From: Burkholderiaceae bacterium DAT-1
GTDB taxonomy: Bacteria; Pseudomonadota; Gammaproteobacteria; Burkholderiales; Chitinimonadaceae
Direction of reading: 5' to 3'
Assembly: GCA_019084025.1 (NCBI GenBank)
Contig: JAHRBI010000004.1
Span: 62,001-126,000 of the forward strand
Length of the DNA stretch: 64,000 nucleotides
The position numbers were made by a program, and so were the translations under genes. This document shows positions 44,645 through 52,702 of the stretch, piece by piece (within the stretch, counting starts at the first letter, position 1; every line of letters starts with the position of its first letter). Below the pieces are notes generated by a model that was not told the origin of the DNA, did not search any database, and saw only the letters and a program-made list of their open reading frames with translations.

Positions 44645-45301
44645 ATGGCACTTTCACGTGAACAAATCGCCATGCGTGTGGCACAGGAGCTGCGCGATGG
44701 TTATTACGTCAATCTGGGGATCGGCATTCCGACCCTGGTGGCGAACTATGTACCGGGCGGCATGGAAGTGATGCTGCAATCGGAAAACGGTCTCTTGGGC
44801 ATGGGCCCGTTCCCGTTTGAAGAAGATGTGGATGCTGACCTGATCAATGCAGGCAAGCAAACGGTGACAGCTGCCAAGGGCGCTGCATTTTTCAGCTCGG
44901 CTGATTCATTTGCCATGATTCGCGGCGGCCACGTTGACCTCACGGTGCTGGGCGCATTCGAAGTGGACGTGCAGGGCAGCATTGCCAGCTGGATGGTGCC
45001 GGGCAAGCTGGTGAAGGGTATGGGCGGTGCGATGGATCTGGTGGCGGGCGCCCTGAACATCGTGGTCACCATGTCGCATACCGACAAGGCTGGTAATTCC
45101 AAACTGCTGAAGAAGTGTACCCTGCCGCTGACCGGTTTTAACTGCATCAAGAAGGTGGTGACCGATCTGGCCGTGATCGAAATCCGTGATGGCAAGTTCT
45201 ACTTGCTGGAACGTGCGCCGGGCGTGTCGGTCGATGAAATCGTCGCCAAGACCGAAGGCGAGATGGTGGTGCCGGAGCACGTGCCGGAAATGCAATTCTA
45301 A
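44645..45301 (+). CDS. scoB: 3-oxoacid CoA-transferase, subunit B
   Basis: The 218-aa beta subunit has [35 protein letters not shown] with the catalytic Glu of the SENG motif, and the characteristic [31 protein letters not shown] precedes ATG 44645; a longer frame into subunit A is rejected. A terminator follows 25 bases after the stop. Confidence 0.94.
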   Translation: MALSREQIAMRVAQELRDGYYVNLGIGIPTLVANYVPGGMEVMLQSENGLLGMGPFPFEEDVDADLINAGKQTVTAAKGAAFFSSADSFAMIRGGHVDLTVLGAFEVDVQGSIASWMVPGKLVKGMGGAMDLVAGALNIVVTMSHTDKAGNSKLLKKCTLPLTGFNCIKKVVTDLAVIEIRDGKFYLLERAPGVSVDEIVAKTEGEMVVPEHVPEMQF

Positions 45302-45325
45302 GCCGTCCTGTTGCATGTACCATAC

Positions 45326-45353
45326 AGGCCGCCCGAATTGGGCGGCCTTTTTG
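45326..45353 (+). terminator. Terminator of scoAB
   Basis: A 9-bp stem (AGGCCGCCC / GGGCGGCCT) with a GAATT loop is followed by five T residues. Confidence 0.9.
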
Positions 45354-45374
45354 TCGGCAACGCAGATGTGCGGT

Positions 45375-45388
45375 TTGATTAGAGTCAA
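45375..45388 (+). promoter_or_regulatory. FNR box upstream of the cytochrome b561 gene
   Basis: TTGAT-TAGA-GTCAA matches TTGAT-N4-ATCAA in nine of ten bases. It is centred about 100 bases before ATG 45481, within range for FNR activation of a transcript starting near 45423. FNR is encoded 4.3 kb away. Confidence 0.75.
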
Positions 45389-45480
45389 ACAAGCATTTGA
45401 TTGGTGTTTGAATATTCCTATATGTGCTTGCTGATGAACTGATCATCTGCGAATGTACGTTTTTTCCGGGAGAATGCAGC

Positions 45481-46194
45481 ATGCACAAGATTCGCCTGTG
45501 GGATGTCCCCACCCGCCTATTTCACTGGTTGCTGGTGTTGGGTGTGGCATTGCTTTGGCTGACGGCAGAGCAGGGTGAGCTGGTGGCGAAAGTATTGCCG
45601 GGCATTGAGACGACACGTTTGCATTCCTGGCTGGGCTACGGCGTACTGGGTTTACTGGTGTTTCGATTGATCTGGGGCGTGGTGGGTAGTGACACCGCAC
45701 GATTTGCGCAGTTTGTGAAAGGCCCTAAAGCGATTCGCGCCTATGTGCGCGCATCCAAAGCAGGGGAGCCTACGCATGTCATCGGGCACAATCCCGCTGG
45801 TGCGCTGATGGTGGTGGCTTTGCTTGTGCTGCTGCTCACTCAGGCGGTGACCGGCTTAGGGGCGTATGACGACATCGATTTCCAGGGGCCACTGGTGAAT
45901 GCGCTGGGCGAAGAGGTGAGTCATTTATTTAACAAGATTCACCATCTGAATTTCAATTTGATCATTGCTGCTGTTGCGGTGCATGTGGCCGCAATTGTCT
46001 TCTACAAGAAGGTCAAGCGCGACGATCTGGTTACGCCGATGATTCGCGGCAGTAAAGAGGTGGATGCATCCATTGCTCAGCCGCGTATGCGACCAATATG
46101 GCTCGCGCTTCTCGTTGCGCTGATTGCGGCCGCAGTCGTATGGGGGGGTATCGAATGGGCTGGCGCGATTGGAGTGGTGCAGACATCGGGCTAA
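45481..46194 (+). CDS. Cytochrome b561 family protein
   Basis: The 237-aa protein has four to five membrane helices (about residues 10-30, 45-65, 100-120, 155-175, 208-232) and His residues in helices placed for two b-type haems (FHWLLVLGV, TTRLHSWLGYGVLGLLVFRLIWG, HHLNFNLIIAAVAVHVAAIV). It is of the short b561/b6 type that passes electrons in the inner membrane, often to a soluble c-type cytochrome. GGGAG lies nine bases before ATG 45481. An FNR box lies ahead, pointing to oxygen-responsive control. Confidence 0.85.
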   Translation: MHKIRLWDVPTRLFHWLLVLGVALLWLTAEQGELVAKVLPGIETTRLHSWLGYGVLGLLVFRLIWGVVGSDTARFAQFVKGPKAIRAYVRASKAGEPTHVIGHNPAGALMVVALLVLLLTQAVTGLGAYDDIDFQGPLVNALGEEVSHLFNKIHHLNFNLIIAAVAVHVAAIVFYKKVKRDDLVTPMIRGSKEVDASIAQPRMRPIWLALLVALIAAAVVWGGIEWAGAIGVVQTSG

Positions 46195-46465
46195 CACCGC
46201 TGTAGCGGGGTAAGCATTCGCTGTTTGTCCTGCCAGATCGTGTTTTGTCGTGGCTGGACGCCTTTTGTCGAGCGCGACTCCCTTTTCGGATGGATGCAGG
46301 CCAGAATACAGGTATACGCACGGCGAGGTGTGCTCGCGGGAGCGCTGACGCACTTGGCAAGCCCGCCGTGGGTATCTGAAATGTGCGCGTAGTTGGTGCC
46401 GGTCTGGTCAGTTGCGTGCAACTGACCTCAGGTCAAGGCGCTCCCGCCTCCTTGCCTTTCCATGC

Positions 46466-47068
46466 TTAGGCGAGCAGTTGCAGTTCCCGTGCAGCCTGAA
46501 CCAGCAGCATGGCATTGTTGACATGAAACTTTGCCATGAGATTTTCGCGATGCTTGTCCACGGTTCTGGATGAAATCTGCAGGCGTTCGGCAATTTCGAC
46601 GCTGGATTGACCAGTGGCGATCGCTTGCAGAATCTGGAATTCTCTGGCGGTTAGTTCGACTCTTGCCGATCGCAGCCGTTCTCGCGCCGTGGGACAAATA
46701 TGCTGATGTCCCGCCGCTACACGTGAGATGCCTGTTAGTAGTTCGTCCGCTTCGCTCTCTTTGAGCATTACACCATCGGCGCCTGCGTCCACCAGATGCT
46801 GCAAAACGGCGCCGGACTGGATGCCTGTGACCACCATGACACGCAATGCAGGATAGCGTTTCTTCAGCCATGCCAGCACCGCTGCGCTATCTTCCCCCGG
46901 CATCTGGTAATCCATCAGTACCATGTTGACGTCATGCTGTTGTACAGTCTGCTTGAGGGTAGAGGCATCCCCGACCTCGGCAACGATTTGCCAGTCAGGC
47001 TTCTGCGAGAGCAACATTTTCAGGCCCTGTCTGAACAGGGCGTGATCGTCGGCAATAATGATGCGCAT
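46466..47068 (-). CDS. NarL/FixJ-type response regulator
   Basis: The 200-aa protein has a receiver domain (about 1-120; phospho-acceptor Asp53 in MVLMDYQMPGED, acidic pair D7-D8, Thr in VVTG, Lys in MLKESEAD) and a LuxR-type HTH (about 135-195; ELTAREFQILQAIATGQSSVEIAERLQISSRTVDKHRENLMAKF). Its start codon shares bases with that of the divergent histidine kinase. The target genes are unknown. The last ~270 bp downstream hold no gene. Confidence 0.92.
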   Translation of the reverse strand: MRIIIADDHALFRQGLKMLLSQKPDWQIVAEVGDASTLKQTVQQHDVNMVLMDYQMPGEDSAAVLAWLKKRYPALRVMVVTGIQSGAVLQHLVDAGADGVMLKESEADELLTGISRVAAGHQHICPTARERLRSARVELTAREFQILQAIATGQSSVEIAERLQISSRTVDKHRENLMAKFHVNNAMLLVQAARELQLLA

Positions 47069-48902
47069 GGCAACTGCCTATCTAAAACTGTACAAGTGGA
47101 CTATTTTCGCTGCTTTGCTGCTATTCGCCAAGGTAGGATGGGCTGCGCACGCCTCGGATTTGCGGATTCAACCACTCACGGTGCGCTTGCAGGCTGCATC
47201 TGAGGCACTGTGTCCGGGGGAAACGGTACCTCAGATTATTCCATCCGAGGCGACATGGTGGCAGATAGACATCGATGCTGATCACGATGTGCGGTTGCTT
47301 GGCCTTGGTGTTCCCGATATTGAATTCGCCTCGCTTTACACAATCTCTTCGGGGGATACGCGCTGCCTATATCGATTGGTGCCGGGGAGTCGTTATGCTG
47401 ATCGCCCCTGGCCATCACGTATGGTGCAGCTACCGATTCCCGCCTCGACCGAACGTACTCGCTACGTGTTGGTCTGGCATGCCCATGCCAATACACCCCT
47501 GGCGCTGACGCTGCAGACGCCACTTGCTGCGGAACAGGCGCTGAGTGTCGATAATTTGCGCATTGGTTTGGTGACGGGATGCTTGCTGGCGCTCTTTTTA
47601 CTTGCCTGTATGCATTACGCCATCGAGCAACAGCCTGCCTATCTCTACTATGCCGTGACTGTGGCTTGTGCGTCGGTGTTTCTGTTGCAGATCGGCGGCT
47701 TTCTGTTTGTCTGGTGCTGGCCTGACTGGGGGAAGTTCAATCAGGCGGTACCGGTCTGGCTGCAGGTGGCCATTCATTGCTCGCACGCAGCGTTTACGGT
47801 GCATTTGTTTGATTTGCGCAGACGTGCGCCATGGCTGTGGCAAGCCTATCTGTTTGTCATGCTGATGACGCCTAGCGCGGCACTGGTCTTCCAGCTGACG
47901 GGTAGCCTCCTATTGGTCTATCCGATGCTGGCGTTTTACGTGCCCTTACCCATTCTGGCTGGCGCAGTCGCCATGCGGCAGCGCTTGCCATCCGCACGGA
48001 CGTATCTGGCCGGTGCGCTGTGCATGCTGGTCTGCGTGAATGGCCTCTTTGCATTGAGTGTCATGGGCATTTTGCGTGACTGGCCGACGTTTGTGTTTCC
48101 GCAGATTGGCTATTTGCTGGAAGCCCTCTGTTTTGCAGCGGCAGTGGGAATGCGCATGTTTACGCTGCAGCGAAGTCATGCACGTCAGCTGGAGGCTCGC
48201 CTGCATGAGGCAGAGCAACTCGCTCAGCTCGAGGCCGACAAGCTTGAACTGCAGCAAAAGCATGTTCACCAGCAGATGGAGATGGCTGCCGCAGGCCATG
48301 ATTTGACGCAGCCGATTGCAGCCATTCGCCTTGCCATTCCTGCATTGCGTGCTCAGGCAGGGCTGACGAGTGTCGGTAGCCATATCGAGCAGGCGCTGAA
48401 TCATACCGAGTCGCTATTGCGCGAACTCATGGGGCAGGCACGATCCGGACATTGTGCAACCCGACTTGATCTCAATGAAGTACTGATCGGCGTATATCAG
48501 CGGCACAGGATGGCGGCAGAAGCAAAAGGATTGCGACTGCGCTATGTCGATACATCACTGGATGTAGTGGCATCGGATACCGTGTTATTACGACTGCTGG
48601 ATAACTTGGTTGGCAATGCCATTCGCTATACCCATTCAGGTGGGATTGTGCTGGGAGCCAGACGCCGCGGTGCCGATATCGTGCTGCAGGTATGGGACAG
48701 TGGACCCGGTTTACCTGAGGTCGATCGCGAGCGGTTGATGCGCCCTTTTCAGCAAGGTGGTCGTTTCGCGCAGGAGCGGCAGGGCTATGGGCTTGGCCTG
48801 TATATTGTCCGGACATTATGCGAGCAGTCCGGCTATGGATTTGCGATTGCATCCCGGCCGGGTAAGGGAACGGTGATGAGCATCACTGTTCCCGGAACAT
48901 AA
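47058..48902 (+). CDS. Membrane sensor histidine kinase with 7TM-DISM-like sensor
   Basis: The 614-aa protein has a signal peptide (about 1-31), a periplasmic sensor domain (about 32-160), seven membrane helices (about 168-365), then a coiled-coil linker and kinase core. His414 lies in AAAGHDLTQPIAAIR (an HDLxQP variant of the H-box), the N-box is LLDNLVGNAIRYT, and the G-boxes are WDSGPGLP and GYGLGLYIVRTL. This is the 7TMR-DISM type of sensor. Its start overlaps that of the response regulator; ATG 47058, 47061 or 47067 are all in frame and none has a good Shine-Dalgarno. Confidence 0.9.
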   Translation: MMRMATAYLKLYKWTIFAALLLFAKVGWAAHASDLRIQPLTVRLQAASEALCPGETVPQIIPSEATWWQIDIDADHDVRLLGLGVPDIEFASLYTISSGDTRCLYRLVPGSRYADRPWPSRMVQLPIPASTERTRYVLVWHAHANTPLALTLQTPLAAEQALSVDNLRIGLVTGCLLALFLLACMHYAIEQQPAYLYYAVTVACASVFLLQIGGFLFVWCWPDWGKFNQAVPVWLQVAIHCSHAAFTVHLFDLRRRAPWLWQAYLFVMLMTPSAALVFQLTGSLLLVYPMLAFYVPLPILAGAVAMRQRLPSARTYLAGALCMLVCVNGLFALSVMGILRDWPTFVFPQIGYLLEALCFAAAVGMRMFTLQRSHARQLEARLHEAEQLAQLEADKLELQQKHVHQQMEMAAAGHDLTQPIAAIRLAIPALRAQAGLTSVGSHIEQALNHTESLLRELMGQARSGHCATRLDLNEVLIGVYQRHRMAAEAKGLRLRYVDTSLDVVASDTVLLRLLDNLVGNAIRYTHSGGIVLGARRRGADIVLQVWDSGPGLPEVDRERLMRPFQQGGRFAQERQGYGLGLYIVRTLCEQSGYGFAIASRPGKGTVMSITVPGT

Positions 48903-48903
48903 G

Positions 48904-50064
48904 TCAGGCTGCCACTTGCGGGGTAGGGCGAGTTGGCGGGTCGCTGAATACGGCATGCATGCTGAGATCAAAGCTGTCCACTTTTTCCCCGAAACAGCAT
49001 GGGTGCGGTAGATCAATGCTGGCTTTCTCGAGTGCAAGGGATGCCAATTCCATGTGTAGCGGGTTGACTGAGAACCAGTCGAACCGCATCAGATGGCGCT
49101 CGCCCCGTTTGTGAATGGCCTGGTAGAGCGCGATGGCTTCTGCAAAACACCCGAACACCACGCCGCGGGAGAGCATGAGCTTGCTCCAGGCCAGTGGCCC
49201 CAGAACGTAGTGCAGGCGCTTACCGAATGCATTGCCAGCATCTTGGCGTACGACCAACTCGCGAACCTTTGCATGGGTATCGATGTCCAGATTAGCTGGT
49301 TCTGCCACATCTACCACCAGAAGCTTGCGCCCCGGACGACGCAGACTTTCGATGCAGGCCGGTGTGAGCTTGGCGGTTTGGCTGTGTGTACAGGCAATGA
49401 CGGCATCTACTTTACCCAGTCCGCGAATCTGTGTGCCGACTTCGATGCCGTATTGTTGCTTGATCTCCGCCAGTGCCGAAACATTGCCACCGTACCCTAC
49501 CACTTCGTGTCCGGCTGCAATCAGGCGATCGGTTGCTGCTTCGCCGAGAATGCCATAGGGTCCGATGACCAGTACGCGGGAGCGCTTGTTCAGACCCGCC
49601 TTGTTCATGGCGCGCTCGATGTCGCGCCACAGCATGTTGGCTGTGCCATTGTCGCCAATGGTGAACAGTAGATTCGGAAAATGCGCCTTGAGCGTGCGGC
49701 CATCGCGACCAAACAGACGTTTGGTGGATGCGGCAAGCAGTACAACTCGAGCGCCGCGCTTTTCTGCCCATTCACAGGCGCTGATGAAATGTGCCTGTGC
49801 TTTGCGCCGGCCTTCGCGCGTCATGAGCTCTTCGGCTGTGACATCAATACCGCGTACCCGGGCTGCGACACCGTTGTGGTAAACGCGCGGGCCGTTGGCA
49901 TGACCACTGGCCGGGCGCCAGCGCCCGAAGAAGCGCTGCCGTTCGGCTTCGTCGCGCAGATTGCTGATGAATACGACGTCCACAACGGGTTGTCCGGTCA
50001 GGATGCGCCACCAGGCACGATAATCACAGATTGCCACCAGCCAGCGCCACAGTTCTCCGAGCAT
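48904..50064 (-). CDS. NAD(P)-binding protein resembling cyanobacterial acyl-ACP reductase
   Basis: The 386-aa protein has an N-terminal domain and a central Rossmann fold (VLVIGPYGILGEAATDRL, residues 164-181, G168-x2-G171-x2-G174). Its layout matches long-chain acyl-ACP reductase (AAR) of cyanobacteria: TIGDNGTANMLWRDIERAM (135-153) corresponds to the TTGNTHTA segment, and FGCFAEAIAL (304-313, Cys306) to the FACFAEAMLL motif holding the AAR catalytic Cys. The match was made by eye. If right, it would reduce a long-chain acyl thioester to the aldehyde. AAGGAG lies eight bases before ATG 50064, preferred over an upstream in-frame start. It ends one base from the kinase stop and is divergent from the flavin reductase-like gene. 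Confidence 0.6.
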   Translation of the reverse strand: MLGELWRWLVAICDYRAWWRILTGQPVVDVVFISNLRDEAERQRFFGRWRPASGHANGPRVYHNGVAARVRGIDVTAEELMTREGRRKAQAHFISACEWAEKRGARVVLLAASTKRLFGRDGRTLKAHFPNLLFTIGDNGTANMLWRDIERAMNKAGLNKRSRVLVIGPYGILGEAATDRLIAAGHEVVGYGGNVSALAEIKQQYGIEVGTQIRGLGKVDAVIACTHSQTAKLTPACIESLRRPGRKLLVVDVAEPANLDIDTHAKVRELVVRQDAGNAFGKRLHYVLGPLAWSKLMLSRGVVFGCFAEAIALYQAIHKRGERHLMRFDWFSVNPLHMELASLALEKASIDLPHPCCFGEKVDSFDLSMHAVFSDPPTRPTPQVAA

Positions 50065-50126
50065 CTTGTTCACTCCTTGTGAAAATTGAATGAACGTATT
50101 GTCGGAAAACGGTAGGCTCGCTTGAA

Positions 50127-50142
50127 TACGCAAATTTGCGTA
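50127..50142. promoter_or_regulatory. Perfect 16-bp palindrome in the divergent promoter
   Basis: TACGCAAATTTGCGTA is a perfect palindrome in the 121-bp gap between the AAR-like gene (minus) and the flavin reductase-like gene (plus); the flanks extend the symmetry with one bulge. It looks like an operator for a dimeric regulator controlling one or both. Confidence 0.6.
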
Positions 50143-50185
50143 ATTCACCGACTAAATCGAACGATCCTTCAATATGGAGTTGCCG

Positions 50186-50767
50186 ATGTCCTGTTTTGTT
50201 CCGGTTGCCCTTGCGCATGCCAGTCGCCTGATTAACCATGGCCCGACCGTACTGGTGACGACCGCGCACAATGGCCGCCGCAATATCATGGCGGCTGCCT
50301 GGTCGATGCCCGTCGAGTTCACCCCGCCGCGCATTGCGATCGTCATCGATAAACGTACCCTGACTAAAGAGATGATTGCCGCGAGTGGCGTATTTGCGGT
50401 GTGCATTCCGGGTGTGGCGCAGGCAAAGCTGACCTACGCGGTCGGCACTTGCAGTGGCCGGGATGTCGACAAATTTGCGCACTATGCTATTGACGCGGCG
50501 ACTGGTCCGGTGACGGGTGTGCCAGTGCTGGAGTTAGGTTGTTCCGCGTGGATGGAATGCCGGCTGATTCCCGAGGCGCATACTGAACAGGCTTACGATA
50601 CCTGCTTTGCCGAAGTGGTATCGGCCGCAGCCGACCCGTGCATTTTCTGCGAGGGACACTGGAATGTGGATGAGCGCAATGGCGATCTCCATACGATTCA
50701 TCATGTGGGGGCTGGGAAGTTTGTGTCGGGTGGGGGGATGTTTGGGGTTGGGGCGAACAATGTTTGA
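50186..50767 (+). CDS. Flavin reductase family protein (FMN-binding split barrel)
   Basis: The 193-aa protein resembles the flavin reductase-like split-barrel family: GPTVLVTTAHNGRRNIMAAAWSMPVEFTPPRIAIVIDKRTLTKEMI matches the flavin-binding strand-turn region, and SGVFAVCIPG follows. Members reduce FMN or bind it as a regulatory or oxygenase partner. ATG 50186 has GGAG six bases upstream; the ATG at 50174 lacks one. The stop overlaps the start of the next small gene (TTGA). The family is clear; the substrate is not. Confidence 0.85.
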   Translation: MSCFVPVALAHASRLINHGPTVLVTTAHNGRRNIMAAAWSMPVEFTPPRIAIVIDKRTLTKEMIAASGVFAVCIPGVAQAKLTYAVGTCSGRDVDKFAHYAIDAATGPVTGVPVLELGCSAWMECRLIPEAHTEQAYDTCFAEVVSAAADPCIFCEGHWNVDERNGDLHTIHHVGAGKFVSGGGMFGVGANNV

Positions 50768-51177
50768 CCGCCCTTTTGCACTTACCTTACCCCTTACCCC
50801 TTGTCCTGCTGATGCTGGGAGTCGGCATTTCACTCACGGTGCAATGGAATGCCCCAACGCTATCGCATAAGGAATGGCGAGATGTGATCGCAAAAACGAT
50901 GGAGGCACATGCTGCTGCATCGATCCACTCCTGCGGCGTAGTGTTTCTTGGTGAGGATGGTACCGCTGCTGATCAATGTGTTTCAATTGCAGAGCAAATT
51001 CATGCGCCATTCTGGGTGGTTTCTCAGGTGAAAGGGGAGGACACCTTTGTCTGGATTGCACTTCATCGTTCGCAGCAAGGACAATTGAGCCAGCTTACAC
51101 TTGATTCATACGGGGGAAGAACAATGGACAAATTGGGCTGCATGTATCCGAACGCGTGTGTACGTCAAACAGGGTAA
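50764..51177 (+). CDS. Hypothetical single-pass membrane or exported protein
   Basis: The 137-aa frame starts at TTG 50764 overlapping the flavin-reductase stop, or at ATG 50812. It has one N-terminal hydrophobic helix (PYPLPLVLLMLGVGISLTV) and a hydrophilic body with four cysteines (in HSCGVVFLGED, DQCVS, GCMYPNACVR). I recognise no family. The start is uncertain; the cysteines suggest an oxidised extracytoplasmic fold. Confidence 0.5.
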   Translation: MTALLHLPYPLPLVLLMLGVGISLTVQWNAPTLSHKEWRDVIAKTMEAHAAASIHSCGVVFLGEDGTAADQCVSIAEQIHAPFWVVSQVKGEDTFVWIALHRSQQGQLSQLTLDSYGGRTMDKLGCMYPNACVRQTG

Positions 51178-51266
51178 GTAAGTTGCCAGCGGCCAGGCGA
51201 GATGTTTTGGTGCCAGCGTTTGATTGTTTGTAAAACACCGGTTCGAATTTTGAATGGAGCTTAATT

Positions 51267-51722
51267 GTGAAAGTCTCCGTATTCGCAGACATCAACAGTA
51301 CACCTGCAGAGTTGTTTCATTTGTCTCAGGATTATCAGCGGCGACTGGAGTGGGATGTGTATCTGTCAGAGGCATATCTGCTGGGTGATGCAATAGAAGC
51401 AAATGTCGGTGTGGATTCGTTTTGTAAAGGCACATCGGGAGCGGTGATGATCTCAAGGTATGTCTCCTTCACTCCGCCAAGTGTGGCGGCTGTCACCATG
51501 ATCAAAGGCCCGCTTATCCTTGATCGATTTAGCGGGAGCTGGTCATTTAAATCATGTGAGGGTGGTACGCGAGTGACTTTCACTTATAACTTCAGAACGC
51601 GCCCAGCTTGGCTTCGCTCCATCATCGAACCATGTGTGGCTTGGCTTTATCGACGGGATATGGCGCGCAGATTACTTGCATTCAAGCGTTGGGTAGAAAC
51701 CAAGAGCGGCGAAGCGAAATAA
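51267..51722 (+). CDS. SRPBCC (START-like) domain protein
   Basis: The 151-aa protein has the polyketide-cyclase/SRPBCC pattern: starts MKVSVFADINSTPAELFHLSQDYQRRLEWD, with central strands SGAVMISRYVSFTPP and TRVTFTYNFRTRP and a C-terminal helix AWLYRRDMARRLLAFKRWVE. Such proteins bind hydrophobic ligands in a deep cavity. The start is GTG at 51267 with GGAG upstream. Its ligand is unknown. Confidence 0.75.
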   Translation: MKVSVFADINSTPAELFHLSQDYQRRLEWDVYLSEAYLLGDAIEANVGVDSFCKGTSGAVMISRYVSFTPPSVAAVTMIKGPLILDRFSGSWSFKSCEGGTRVTFTYNFRTRPAWLRSIIEPCVAWLYRRDMARRLLAFKRWVETKSGEAK

Positions 51723-51747
51723 AAAAACAGGCGCCCTCAAGCGCCTG
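51721..51747 (-). terminator. Terminator of the lipase operon
   Basis: A 7-bp stem (CAGGCGC / GCGCCTG) with a 6-nt loop is followed, on the minus strand, by seven U residues, about 26 bases after the foldase stop. On the plus strand no U-run follows. Confidence 0.85.
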
Positions 51748-51772
51748 ATCCAGTGAGCGAGTGGATTGAAAA

Positions 51773-52702
51773 TCAGTGTTCGAAGGCGGGCAGGCGAAGC
51801 TGCTCTTCCTTGCTGAACATGCGATCGCGCAGTTGTTGTAGTGCGGTATCGGCATTGACGGTGCTGGCGCTCTGCAGAACGTGCTGTCGCGCTTGGGTAT
51901 AGGATTCGATGCGCGCTTGCCAGGCAGACTCTTCTCGGTCTAGTTCGGCGAGACGCTGTGCCGCTTCTGCACCTACCGTCTGAGCGCGGATCTCAAAAAT
52001 CTGCGCGGTGGAAGCGCCCTTGGCGCGCGCACTGTCCACGGCGGAGGCCAGAGAGAGATGGCTGATGCTAGCATCCCGCTGCTGGCGTTCGGCCACGGAT
52101 AAGGTCGCATCCAGTGCAGCTTCGCGAGCCCGCTTTTCTGCGTCGCTCAGTCTGCTGTCATTACGCAGGGCAACCCGCTGAAGTGCCAGATCGTCTTCAC
52201 GGTCGTTGCTGCCGAACAGTGCCGCAATTTCCTTTTCAGAAAAAAATTGTTTCCGCGTGTCACGGTAGCGTTGCAGGCGAGTCTGCAATGCGCTGAGAGA
52301 CTGACCCGACTGATCGGCGGAAAGCTTGATGCCTTTGAGTGCTTCGCGGAAAGACAGATAGCGTCCCAGCAGTTCCTTGGCCTGTTTGGCTGCGGATAGG
52401 GCAAGATCTTGATCGAGCGAAGCTTCGATTTCGCTGCGAATCTGGCCGAGTGATTTTTCGCCGCTTTGCGATAGGAAGTACTCGAAGCGGCGCAGGAGTT
52501 CGGGGCTGAGAACCAGTTCGCCCTCTTCGCTGCGAATATACCCATCCATACGGGTACCGAAGAGCGAACCACCTGCCGCAACATGTTGCGGCGCTGGTGA
52601 TAAGGTGGCGACCGGGGCGGAGGCGTTGGCGTCTGGCCTGACCATCCAGATGATCAGGCCACCCGCTGCAGCGCTACTGACTGCAAGGGCGGCCCAACGC
52701 AT
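51773..52702 (-). CDS. lif: Lipase-specific foldase (steric chaperone)
   Basis: Foldases of this kind stay anchored in the inner membrane and fold the secreted lipase in the periplasm. The 309-aa protein has an N-terminal anchor (ALAVSSAAAGGLIIWM), a variable Ala/Pro linker, then the Lif signature (RRFEYFLSQSGE, residues 71-82, a variant of RxxFDY(F/C)LSA) and a long helical body. Its start overlaps the lipase stop by one base (TAATG), the usual coupling of lipase and foldase genes. Confidence 0.92.
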   Translation of the reverse strand: MRWAALAVSSAAAGGLIIWMVRPDANASAPVATLSPAPQHVAAGGSLFGTRMDGYIRSEEGELVLSPELLRRFEYFLSQSGEKSLGQIRSEIEASLDQDLALSAAKQAKELLGRYLSFREALKGIKLSADQSGQSLSALQTRLQRYRDTRKQFFSEKEIAALFGSNDREDDLALQRVALRNDSRLSDAEKRAREAALDATLSVAERQQRDASISHLSLASAVDSARAKGASTAQIFEIRAQTVGAEAAQRLAELDREESAWQARIESYTQARQHVLQSASTVNADTALQQLRDRMFSKEEQLRLPAFEH

